DNA of 6,399 bases from contig JAPLHH010000060.1 in NCBI GenBank assembly GCA_026389735.1, positions 1 through 6,399 on the forward strand, read 5' to 3'. Each line of letters opens with the position of its first letter. Within the stretch, counting starts at the first letter, position 1. Made by a program: the position numbers and the translations under genes. Source of the stretch: Chloroflexota bacterium. Its GTDB lineage: Bacteria; Chloroflexota; Dehalococcoidia; GIF9; UBA5620. The notes beneath the pieces are model-generated. The model saw only the letters and a list, made by a program, of their open reading frames with translations. It searched no databases and had not been told where the DNA came from. This document shows positions 1-6,366 of the stretch, piece by piece.

Positions 1-1
1 A

Positions 2-1600
2 GTGGGGAATCTCGTGGCATTCGGTTTTGAGTCGCTGAGGCGGGAGCGTGAACATCGTGTACGGCTGGTAGCTCTGAACCACATCTCAAGCGTCGTCTCT
101 CAGTCGCTGGAGTTAGAGCACATTCTGAACAGCAGCATTGCTAGCATCATGGATGTGATGAATGTTGATGTTGTGCTGATATTTCTCATAGATGAGGAAG
201 CTGGCAAACTTGCTCTTCATGCACACAGAGGAGTTTCAGACTCGTTTGCACAGAGTGTCGGCAGTCTTAAACTGGGGGAAGGCTTAAACGGGATGGTTGC
301 TCAGACTGGGGAGCCAGCGTTTATAAAAGATGTCTCAAAGGACCCGAGGCTGACCAAAATGGTAGTGAAAGAAGAGGGCATTCGGTCTCAAATTATCGTG
401 CCCTTGAAGTCCAAGGGGAAGGTTATGGGAACTCTTTCTGTAGCAATGCGCCGCTACCGCCAGTTTCGTCTAGACGAAGTGGAATTACTCGCTGCCATTG
501 GCAATCAGATTGGTGTCGCCGTAGAGAATGCCCGCCTTTATGCACAGGAGCATAAAGTTGCTGAGCAATTGCGGGCATCTGAAGAAAGGTATCGAGAGCT
601 ATTCCAAAACGCTCATGATGCTATCTGGGTTCACGGCATGGATGGGGATATTGTCTCAGCTAATGCTGCAGCCGCCAGGCTTACGGGATATGAAGTGGAG
701 GAGCTATGCCGTATGAATGTTAAATCTTTCCTTTCCGGAGAAAGCTTGAGCTTGGCTAAAGAGATCCGAGCGAAGCTGCTTCAAGGTGAGCCTGTCGACC
801 AACCTTACGAGCAGAAGCTAATCACAAAGGAAGGGGCTGAAGCTATTTTAAAGCTGACCACTAATATGGTTGAGGTTAATGGAAAGCCCGTTGGCTTTCA
901 GCACATTGCCAGGGATGTCACTCAGGAGAAGCGGATGCAGGAGAGCTTGCGCTTCTATTTAGGGCAGATTACCATGGCTCAGGAGGAGGAAAGAAAGCGT
1001 ATTGCCCGAGAGCTTCACGATGAGACCATTCAAGCTTTGGTCGTCCTGGCTCGCCAGTTTGATGACATTATCTCCGTCAGTAGCGACTTGTCTTTTGACA
1101 AGAGGCGCCTGCTAGACAAACTGCGGCAGCAGGCTAATGACATAATGGCCGATGTCCGACGCCTGAGCCAGGACTTGCGTCCCCCTGCATTGGACCGCTT
1201 GGGCCTAGTGCCAGCGCTAGAATGGTTAGCCTCCGACGTCGGGAAACGCTCAGGAATAAATGTTGAGGTTAGGCTACACGGTGTTAGCCGACGATTTCCC
1301 ACTGAGGTGGAGCTTGTACTTTTCCGCATTGCCCAGGAAGCTTTGAGAAATGTCTGGAGGCATTCTCGAGCGACCAGAGCTGATGTCACAATAGAATTCG
1401 TTGAAAAAGAAAAAATAAGGATAACCGTCAAGGATAATGGTGAAGGATTTGACCTTCCAGACGCAACTGGCGATTTGGTAAAGAGAGGTAGGCTGGGCTT
1501 GGCCGGGATGCAGGAGCGCATCCAGTTGGTGGGTGGCAGCCTGAGAATAGAGTCCAAGCCTGGCAAAGGCACAACAGTAGTAATTGAGGCACCAGCATGA
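2..1600 (+). CDS. GAF-PAS sensor histidine kinase, HisKA_3 (NarL/DegS) type; 5' end uncertain
   Basis: This is a cytoplasmic two-component sensor kinase that should autophosphorylate on a histidine and pass the phosphate to a response regulator. Numbered from the GTG at position 2, a GAF domain spans about residues 20-180 and a PAS domain about 194-312 (ERYRELF start, LTGYEVEEL helix). A HisKA_3 dimerisation region follows with H339 in ELHDETIQ. The HATPase_c domain ends the protein, with N450 in the N box (EALRN), D478-N-G-E-G482 in the G1 box and GLAGM (499-503) in the G2 box. The catalytic residues are all present, so the kinase looks active. No signal peptide or membrane segment is visible, so it probably senses an internal cue through GAF or PAS; the ligand is unknown. 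The GTG lies at the window edge with no ribosome site in view, so the real start may be upstream. No partner regulator is in the window; HisKA_3 kinases usually pair with LuxR/NarL-type regulators, often adjacent. Confidence 0.9.
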   Translation: MGNLVAFGFESLRREREHRVRLVALNHISSVVSQSLELEHILNSSIASIMDVMNVDVVLIFLIDEEAGKLALHAHRGVSDSFAQSVGSLKLGEGLNGMVAQTGEPAFIKDVSKDPRLTKMVVKEEGIRSQIIVPLKSKGKVMGTLSVAMRRYRQFRLDEVELLAAIGNQIGVAVENARLYAQEHKVAEQLRASEERYRELFQNAHDAIWVHGMDGDIVSANAAAARLTGYEVEELCRMNVKSFLSGESLSLAKEIRAKLLQGEPVDQPYEQKLITKEGAEAILKLTTNMVEVNGKPVGFQHIARDVTQEKRMQESLRFYLGQITMAQEEERKRIARELHDETIQALVVLARQFDDIISVSSDLSFDKRRLLDKLRQQANDIMADVRRLSQDLRPPALDRLGLVPALEWLASDVGKRSGINVEVRLHGVSRRFPTEVELVLFRIAQEALRNVWRHSRATRADVTIEFVEKEKIRITVKDNGEGFDLPDATGDLVKRGRLGLAGMQERIQLVGGSLRIESKPGKGTTVVIEAPA

Positions 1601-1638
1601 TATAAATTGCTGAGGATGGGTAGGCTAACCGGAAGTAC

Positions 1639-2523
1639 TTAGGCTGAAGGCTGCTTAGGCACGGATGGGCGGATGAGCAGAACCGGTTGTAGCGACTCCT
1701 CCACAATTCTGGAAGCTACGCTGCCATAGACCCAGCGGCTGATTCCGGTGCGTCCCTGGGTGGTCATGGCTATTAAGTTGATGTCCTCTTTCTGAGCTAC
1801 TTGCAGGATGCTTTCGGCTGCTTTCCCAAGGATAGCTTGTGACCTTACCTTTATGCCGCTTTTTCCAAGGTTGGCTTTTATCCCTTCCAGGTATTCCTCT
1901 GCCTGCCGTTGTATTTCTGCCATTAGTATATCCCGATATTCTTCCCAGCTAGGCTTAATGGCAGGAGACCGGTCGGCTGGTAATACCAGGGGCTCGCTCA
2001 CTCGGAGGAGGATGATTTCCCCGCCGGTTCCTTTTGCTAGCTCCTTAACATAAGGAATTGAGGCTTCTGAGAAAGGTGAGCCGTCAAGGGGAACTAATAT
2101 CTTTTTGAATTCCACCTTGGATATTTTATGAGCCCTCGACTTCACTAGAAGCACAGGAGTGCAGGTGCCGTAAAGCACCTTTAGGGCTACGCTTCCCAGC
2201 ACCCAGCGCTTAATTCCAGAGTGTCCGTGAGTGGAGATGATTATAAGGTCAATTTTGTTCTTGTCGGCAAATTTAATAATCTCATCTGCCACGTTGCCAT
2301 AAGCAATAGCTGTAGATGCTTTTATACCCTGTGACTGTAGCTCCTTTGCGTTGAGTTCCAGATAAGCTTTCATAGGGCGGTTAAGCTTTTCGCTGGGGGC
2401 AGGGGTAACGGTGAATAGCATTAGCTCGCTGCCTGTATTCAAAGCGATTGTCTTAGCGTAGGGGATAGCTCGTTCTGCCAGTTCAGAGCCGTCCAGGGGG
2501 ACGAGCACCCTTCGGTATGCCAT
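1639..2523 (-). CDS. Tandem-domain universal stress protein (UspA family)
   Basis: The 294-residue protein consists of two Usp domains, about residues 3-128 and 139-286, each opening with the strand motif ILVPLDGS or VLVPLDGS. Each ends with the nucleotide-binding signature of ATP-binding Usp proteins. Domain 1 has S97-x2-G100-x9-G110-S111 and domain 2 has T254-x2-G257-x9-G267-S268. The first glycine of the textbook motif is S or T here, a common variant. Both halves therefore probably bind ATP or a related nucleotide, and the tandem chain likely folds as an internal pseudo-dimer. Family members are cytoplasmic and help survival under starvation, oxidative or energy stress; the exact role cannot be read from sequence. 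The ATG start is well supported by AAGGAGG four bases upstream and by a near-consensus promoter. The gene converges on the sensor kinase and diverges from mfd, so it is probably transcribed alone. Confidence 0.95.
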   Translation of the reverse strand: MAYRRVLVPLDGSELAERAIPYAKTIALNTGSELMLFTVTPAPSEKLNRPMKAYLELNAKELQSQGIKASTAIAYGNVADEIIKFADKNKIDLIIISTHGHSGIKRWVLGSVALKVLYGTCTPVLLVKSRAHKISKVEFKKILVPLDGSPFSEASIPYVKELAKGTGGEIILLRVSEPLVLPADRSPAIKPSWEEYRDILMAEIQRQAEEYLEGIKANLGKSGIKVRSQAILGKAAESILQVAQKEDINLIAMTTQGRTGISRWVYGSVASRIVEESLQPVLLIRPSVPKQPSA

Positions 2524-2527
2524 TGTT

Positions 2528-2534
2528 CCTCCTT
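2528..2534 (-). promoter_or_regulatory. Ribosome binding site of the universal stress protein gene
   Basis: On the minus strand the sequence reads AAGGAGG followed by four bases and ATG. It is a full match to the anti-Shine-Dalgarno core and fixes the start at 2523. The spacing is slightly short but workable. Confidence 0.85.
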
Positions 2535-2551
2535 AGTTCTATGTGTGTCAG

Positions 2552-2580
2552 ATTATAGCCTGTATGGATGGCACTGGCAA
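2552..2580 (-). promoter_or_regulatory. Sigma70-type promoter of the universal stress protein gene
   Basis: On the minus strand TTGCCA (plus-strand 2575-2580) is followed by exactly 17 bases and a perfect TATAAT (plus-strand 2552-2557). Transcription should begin near 2545, giving a leader of about 20 nt that carries the AAGGAGG site. This is the strongest promoter-like sequence in the window and indicates housekeeping-sigma expression. No operator is obvious around it. Confidence 0.8.
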
Positions 2581-2601
2581 TAGCTTTTTCTAAGTTTTCA
2601 A

Positions 2602-2631
2602 TTGTTTGAGCGAATAAACCTGTGCTAAAAT
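2602..2631 (+). promoter_or_regulatory. Candidate mfd promoter with extended -10
   Basis: TTGTTT (2602-2607) lies 18 bases before TAAAAT (2626-2631), which is preceded by TG one base upstream (2623-2624), an extended -10. Transcription would start near 2638, giving an mfd leader of about 160 nt. The -35 match is weak (TTGAGC at 2606-2611 is a better hexamer but only 14 bases away), so the call rests mainly on the -10 element and its position. Confidence 0.45.
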
Positions 2632-2638
2632 TCAGTCA

Positions 2639-2676
2639 GGGCTAGTCCGGACTACCCTTTTATTTACGGCTAGCCC
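2639..2676 (+). promoter_or_regulatory. Palindrome plus T-run with an alternative competing stem, in the mfd leader
   Basis: TAGTCCGGACTA (2643-2654) is a perfect 12-bp palindrome. GGG and CCC flank it with one bulged C, and TTTTATTT (2658-2665) follows. Read as RNA this resembles a small intrinsic terminator; read as DNA it could be an operator for a dimeric regulator. The left arm 2639-2647 can instead pair with 2668-2676 in nine pairs including one G-U, so the two folds exclude each other. The predicted start site lies at the left edge, which would leave very little nascent RNA for a classical terminator. The structure is visible; its function is inferred. Confidence 0.4.
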
Positions 2677-2686
2677 TATAGGTGTT
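2669..2686 (+). repeat. Direct repeat copy 1 (18 bp)
   Basis: This 18-base stretch, GCTAGCCCTATAGGTGTT, recurs at 2775-2792 with a single C/T difference. It contains the self-complementary CCTATAGG. The copy ends nine bases before the inverted-repeat element. Confidence 0.75.
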
Positions 2687-2695
2687 ACCTTTTTA

Positions 2696-2752
2696 TGTCA
2701 CCCTGAGCGACAGCGAAGGGTCTCTGGATTCTTCGCTCCGCTCAGAATGACA
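2696..2752. repeat. Imperfect long inverted repeat (MITE- or REP-like element)
   Basis: The left arm (2696-2718) and right arm (2731-2752) are inverted copies of the pattern TGTCA-NN-CTGAGCG-N-AGCGAAG, separated by a 12-base loop. About 19 of 22 positions pair; the differences are CC opposite AA and a one-base bulge with a mismatch. The ends read TGTCA...TGACA. No coding capacity is present. From memory, sequences of this pattern are abundant dispersed intergenic repeats in Chloroflexota and other environmental genomes, which suggests a non-autonomous mobile or REP-type repeat, but I could not search for copies. As RNA in the mfd leader it would form a long hairpin about 45 bases ahead of the start codon. 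Confidence 0.75.
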
Positions 2753-2774
2753 GATGGGAGTAAGGTGGTTGAAC

Positions 2775-2792
2775 GCTAGTCCTATAGGTGTT
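2775..2792 (+). repeat. Direct repeat copy 2 (18 bp), overlapping the mfd ribosome site
   Basis: GCTAGTCCTATAGGTGTT matches 2669-2686 at 17 of 18 positions. This copy supplies the AGGTG that serves as mfd's likely Shine-Dalgarno sequence. The two copies bracket the inverted-repeat element. Confidence 0.75.
2786..2790 (+). promoter_or_regulatory. Ribosome binding site of mfd, deciding the start codon
   Basis: AGGTG ends seven bases before the ATG at 2798, a normal spacing, but only one base before the in-frame TTG at 2792. This favours ATG. The site is weak compared with that of the stress protein gene, and it lies next to the self-complementary CCTATAGG, which could reduce access. Confidence 0.55.
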
Positions 2793-2797
2793 TGGAA

Positions 2798-5700
2798 ATG
2801 AATTTATCTCGTCTCCTTTCTTTAATTGAACAGGTTCCTAGTTACCAGCAGCTAAAAGGCGAGCTGCTTGAGTCCCAAGGGAAGGATATCAAACTGGTGG
2901 TATCCGACGCTGTCAAATCATTCATTATAGCCGCTCTCCACAAGGAGCTGAACTTGCCTGTTCTAGTGATAGTTGCTCAGCCTGAAAATGCTAAGCGGCT
3001 CTATGACGAGCTCCAAGCCTGGTGCCCCAGTTCAGCTTTGCTTCAGTCTTTTCCCGAAACTGATTTCTTGGCTGGCGAATACTCTGCGTCTGATGCCATT
3101 GCGATAGCGGAAAGGCTGCGAACCCTTTCGGCACTAACTCTTTGCCGTGACATATCGGCAGATGGACGGAGTCCTTTAATAATAAGTTCTGCTTTAGCTG
3201 TGGTCAGTAGAACCATGCCTCGAGATGACTTCATTGCATCTCGTCGTGCCTTGAATGTTGAGATGAATATCGACCCGCTCCAACTTGTAAAGGAATGGCA
3301 GGCTATGGGGTATGATTTGGAAACCATTGTTGAAGTGCCCGGAGCAATGAGTCGCCGAGGTGGCATTGTTGACGTTTTCTCTCCGGATAGCGAGTTCCCC
3401 GCCAGAATAGAGTTCGTGGGCAATCAGGTAGAAAGCATCAGGCTCTTCGACCCGAAGACACAGCGTTCATTGAAGTTAGTAACCTCAGTGACCATAGCTC
3501 CAGCCAAAGAAGGACAACAGCATCTTGATGGTGACACTATTCTGGATTACCTGCCTGACGAGGCGCTGCTAATTACAGATGACCTTGATGAACTCAAAAC
3601 TGTTATAGACAAACTAGACTGCGAGGCTGAAGAGTTTCGCCAGACGAAGGTAGAACGTGGCGAACCGGCACCGGGTTTGCCTATCTTGTCCTGGCCAGAA
3701 TTTGAAACAAGGACAAAGAGAATCAAGCAACATCTAACGTTGTGCTCATGGAATATTGATGACTCCGATAAAGCCCATCTTCAATCCTTGTCTTTAGCCC
3801 CGGTGCCGAGTTATGGAGGCAGACTTGGGGTCTTTTCTGAAGGGCTGAGGGAAATGCTCAAGGAAAACCGCCGCATTGTCGTCGTCAGTCAGCAAACAAA
3901 CCGGCTCGCTGAACTACTGCAGGAGCAGGATATCCCTGCCTGCTCGCTTTCGCAGATAGAGCAGGTGCCGCCTGTGAAATCAGTTACTTTAGTTCAAGGG
4001 TCACTGGCTGAAGGCTGGACTATGAAGGACGTCTTCACTCTGTTTAGCGATAATGAGATTTTTGGCTTTGTCAAACAACGGCGTTTATTCAAAAAAAGGC
4101 CAATACGCCATCACTGGTTTATTTCTGGATTGACGCCGGGCGATTATGTAGTCCATATCGAACACGGTATTGCTAAGTTTGCCGGGCTGACCAAGATGCT
4201 TAATGATGGCATTGAGCGGGAGTATCTTGTCCTGGAGTATGCTGCCGGTGATAGACTTTATGTGCCTACTGACCAGGTCGACTGTGTCAGCCGCTATGTT
4301 GGTGCCGGTGACCGGCCGCCGACCTTGAGCCGGTTGGGAACCCAGGAATGGGCACGTACCAAGCAGCGAATCAAGGAATCTGTAGCTAACATTGCCCGGG
4401 AGCTTCTGAATCTTTATGCGGCGAGAGAGATAATTCCCGGCTTTGCTTTCTCTCCGGATAACCTCTGGCAGCAAGAACTAGAGTCCTCTTTTCCTTATAT
4501 GGAAACCCCTGGCCAGTTGGAGGCGGTTCAGGCTGTCAAAAGCGATATGGAAAAGCCAAAACCGATGGACCGCCTCGTTTGCGGAGATGTAGGTTATGGT
4601 AAGACTGAGGTGGCTCTTCGAGCCGCCTTCAAGTCAGTGATGGACGGCAAGCAAGTAGCCTTGCTGGTACCGACGACGGTTCTGGCACAGCAACACTCTA
4701 CCACTTTTTGTGAGAGGCTCCAAGCTTTTCCAGTAAGGGTCGAGATGTTGAGCCGTTTCTGCACGGAAAAAGAACAGTCCAGCATAATCGAGGGCCTGGC
4801 AGCAGGTACGGTGGATATCTGCATAGGCACTCATCGCTTATTGCAAAAAGATGTCGTGTTCAAAGACTTGGGACTGATGATAATAGATGAGGAACAACGC
4901 TTTGGGGTGATACATAAGGAGCACTTTAAGAAGCTGAGGCGAGAGATAGATACTCTCACTCTAAGTGCTACCCCCATTCCACGCACTCTTCACATGTCGC
5001 TGGCTGGGATTAGGGACATGAGCACAATTGAAACGCCGCCAGAGGAGCGTTTGCCCATCAAGACCCATGTCGGTGCTTACGATGAGAGGTCTATCCGTGA
5101 GGCGATACTGCGTGAGCTGGAGCGGAATGGACAGGTATTTTTCGTCCATAATAGAGTTCACAGCATCGCTATGGTTGCTAACCGGCTAAGCAGCTTGGTC
5201 CCCGAGGGCAGAATATCCATCGCCCATGGGCAAATGCCTGAAGAGGAACTGGAAAGTGTGATGACGGATTTTGTTAATCACAAAAGCGATATTCTGGTTA
5301 CTACCACCATTATCGAGTCCGGTCTTGATATGCCTAATGTCAATACCTTAATCGTTGACCAGGCGGACAAGTTAGGTTTAACGCAGCTTTATCAACTGCG
5401 GGGTCGTGTTGGGCGCGGCAGCAACAATGCCTACGCCTATTTCTTCCTCGACAGAGGCAAGCAACTGACTCCTGAGGCTCGGAAGCGCCTCAAAACTATT
5501 TCTGAAGCCACGGAGCTGGGTGCTGGATTTGCTGTTGCCATGAAAGACTTGGAGATTCGGGGAGCCGGCAACCTGTTGGGGGTGGAACAAAGCGGCTATA
5601 TAGCTGCTGTGGGTTTTGCCCTTTACTGCCGCCTGTTGGCTGAGGCGGTGGAGGACTTAAAGCAGGGGCAGGCAGTAGAAAATAGGAGAAAGATACTCCA

Positions 5701-6133
5701 ACCTCCGGTTCCTGCTGTAGCTTTACCTTTGACCGCCTATATTCCGGAGGAATATATCTTTGACCTGAGCACAAGGCTAAATTTCTATCAGCGATTGGCT
5801 ACGGCCAAACGAGCCCAAGAAATAGAAGGCATAGCTGTGGAACTCAGTGACAGGTTCGGACCAATACCACAGGCGGTCAAGAATCTCCTTTACATAGTGG
5901 AAATCAAACAGCTTGCGATTGCGGCAATGGTGACATCAATTTCTACGGAAGATAGACAAGTTGTTTTGCATTTCGAGGGCACCAGAGAATTAAACAAGCT
6001 ATCTCTAACACAGGATTTTAAATATGGAATTAAAGTAGGCAGCAGCCGGATAAAACTTGACATAAAGCTATTGGGCACAAGTTGGCAGGATGTACTCAAA
6101 AAGGTGCTTCAAAAAGTGGCTATAAGTGGCTGA
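2798..6133 (+). CDS. mfd: Transcription-repair coupling factor Mfd
   Basis: Mfd is an ATP-driven DNA translocase that binds RNA polymerase stalled at lesions, displaces it and recruits UvrA for nucleotide excision repair. The 1111-residue protein is near full length (E. coli Mfd is about 1148). The UvrB-like N-terminal module (about 1-320) includes the SRRGGIVDVF segment near 185-194 and lacks a working Walker A, as expected. The CarD-like RNA polymerase interaction domain starts around 440 (GDYVVHIEHG from 448). The helicase motifs follow: Q573 in TPGQ, Walker A GDVGYGKT 596-603, PTT 625-627, DEEQ 697-700, SAT 723-725 and QLRGRVGR 866-873. The TRG-type segment (LEIRGAGNLLG, 918-928) and the C-terminal UvrA-masking domain (about 980-1090) complete it. 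All key residues are intact. ATG 2798 is chosen over an in-frame TTG at 2792 because of AGGTG spacing. The gene stands alone, divergent from the stress protein gene, behind an unusually structured leader. Confidence 0.98.
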   Translation: MNLSRLLSLIEQVPSYQQLKGELLESQGKDIKLVVSDAVKSFIIAALHKELNLPVLVIVAQPENAKRLYDELQAWCPSSALLQSFPETDFLAGEYSASDAIAIAERLRTLSALTLCRDISADGRSPLIISSALAVVSRTMPRDDFIASRRALNVEMNIDPLQLVKEWQAMGYDLETIVEVPGAMSRRGGIVDVFSPDSEFPARIEFVGNQVESIRLFDPKTQRSLKLVTSVTIAPAKEGQQHLDGDTILDYLPDEALLITDDLDELKTVIDKLDCEAEEFRQTKVERGEPAPGLPILSWPEFETRTKRIKQHLTLCSWNIDDSDKAHLQSLSLAPVPSYGGRLGVFSEGLREMLKENRRIVVVSQQTNRLAELLQEQDIPACSLSQIEQVPPVKSVTLVQGSLAEGWTMKDVFTLFSDNEIFGFVKQRRLFKKRPIRHHWFISGLTPGDYVVHIEHGIAKFAGLTKMLNDGIEREYLVLEYAAGDRLYVPTDQVDCVSRYVGAGDRPPTLSRLGTQEWARTKQRIKESVANIARELLNLYAAREIIPGFAFSPDNLWQQELESSFPYMETPGQLEAVQAVKSDMEKPKPMDRLVCGDVGYGKTEVALRAAFKSVMDGKQVALLVPTTVLAQQHSTTFCERLQAFPVRVEMLSRFCTEKEQSSIIEGLAAGTVDICIGTHRLLQKDVVFKDLGLMIIDEEQRFGVIHKEHFKKLRREIDTLTLSATPIPRTLHMSLAGIRDMSTIETPPEERLPIKTHVGAYDERSIREAILRELERNGQVFFVHNRVHSIAMVANRLSSLVPEGRISIAHGQMPEEELESVMTDFVNHKSDILVTTTIIESGLDMPNVNTLIVDQADKLGLTQLYQLRGRVGRGSNNAYAYFFLDRGKQLTPEARKRLKTISEATELGAGFAVAMKDLEIRGAGNLLGVEQSGYIAAVGFALYCRLLAEAVEDLKQGQAVENRRKILQPPVPAVALPLTAYIPEEYIFDLSTRLNFYQRLATAKRAQEIEGIAVELSDRFGPIPQAVKNLLYIVEIKQLAIAAMVTSISTEDRQVVLHFEGTRELNKLSLTQDFKYGIKVGSSRIKLDIKLLGTSWQDVLKKVLQKVAISG

Positions 6134-6189
6134 CTGTTTCGGCTAAACTCACACCCCATGGCGCCGTCTATGTCCTGAGGCTGTTTACT

Positions 6190-6201
6190 TGTCGCCCTGA
6201 G
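6190..6201. repeat. Possible decayed end of the same inverted-repeat family
   Basis: TGTCGCCCTGAG matches 11 of 12 bases of the left end of the element at 2696-2707, and a CTCTGG a few bases further on (6208-6213) resembles the loop region of that element. No right arm is present. It may be a truncated copy or chance similarity. Confidence 0.3.
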
Positions 6202-6239
6202 TCAAGACTCTGGCATGCTGGGAGAGCCGGGGACGATTT

Positions 6240-6289
6240 CTAGGTTTACACACTATGGCCTTGTGGTTCAAATCCAACGTGGGCTACCA
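6240..6289 (+). pseudogene. tRNA-like 3' half ending in ACCA (tRNA remnant or integration scar)
   Basis: Counting back from CCA at 6287-6289, the spacing is that of a class I tRNA. There is a discriminator A, a 7-base acceptor strand (6279-6285), a T-loop TTCAAAT (6267-6273) inside GGTTCAAATCC, a 5-base variable region (6257-6261), and a 7-base loop TTTACAC (6245-6251) that would carry a UAC (Val) anticodon. However, the T-stem has two mismatches in five pairs, the anticodon stem two, and no matching 5' acceptor strand exists upstream. A D-arm-like GCTGGGAGAGC occurs at 6217-6227 but about 11 bases too far away. It is therefore not a working tRNA. A decayed tRNA, or a 3' tRNA fragment left by an integrating element, is the likely explanation. 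A terminator follows 14 bases later. Confidence 0.35.
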
Positions 6290-6303
6290 AAATGCAAGAC
6301 ATG

Positions 6304-6337
6304 AAGGCAGGGCAGAAATGCTCTGCCTTTTTCTTTT
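6304..6337 (+). terminator. Strong Rho-independent terminator with GAAA loop
   Basis: AAGGCAGGGCA (6304-6314) pairs with TGCTCTGCCTT (6319-6329) over eleven positions, one of them G-U, around a GAAA tetraloop. The run TTTTTCTTTT (6328-6337) follows, its first two bases in the stem. It lies 170 bases beyond the mfd stop codon and 14 bases beyond the tRNA-like ACCA, so it could end either the mfd transcript or a former RNA gene. Confidence 0.9.
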
Positions 6338-6346
6338 AACAAATGG

Positions 6347-6366
6347 GGCACCTGCCCATAGGTGCC
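6347..6366. repeat. Perfect 7-bp inverted repeat at the window end
   Basis: GGCACCT (6347-6353) and AGGTGCC (6360-6366) form a perfect stem with a six-base loop. An alternative GGGCA/TGCCC pairing (6346-6350 with 6353-6357) overlaps it. No T-run follows on either strand, so it is not a convincing terminator. The segment GCCCATAGGTG..ACCT resembles the direct repeat in the mfd leader. Confidence 0.5.

Noticed and set aside
1030..1572. 180-codon minus-strand open frame opposite the sensor kinase
   Set aside because: It lies wholly antisense to the conserved HisKA_3 and HATPase domains, shows no recognisable family and is rich in Ser/Arg as expected of a shadow frame.
2669..2792. CRISPR-like array from the repeated 18-mer
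   Set aside because: Only two close copies exist, the interval between them is filled by an inverted-repeat element, and no cas gene is nearby.
2792..2797. TTG at 2792 as the mfd start
   Set aside because: AGGTG would be only one base away, too close for initiation, whereas ATG at 2798 has seven-base spacing. It adds just two residues.
5496..5774. Minus-strand frames inside mfd, including a proline-rich 92-codon one
   Set aside because: They are antisense to conserved Mfd helicase and C-terminal sequence; their composition is explained by the codons of the real gene and none has a good ribosome site that I can see.
6190..6289. An intact tRNA or the 3' end of a tmRNA
   Set aside because: No 5' strand complementary to the acceptor GTGGGCT is present, stems have several mismatches, and no tag-peptide frame or tmRNA 5' end occurs in the available space after mfd.
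6347..6366. Hairpin as a second terminator for a gene entering from the right
   Set aside because: Read on the minus strand the stem is followed by CCATTTGTTAAAAG rather than a T-run, and no coding frame reaches it from the visible right edge.
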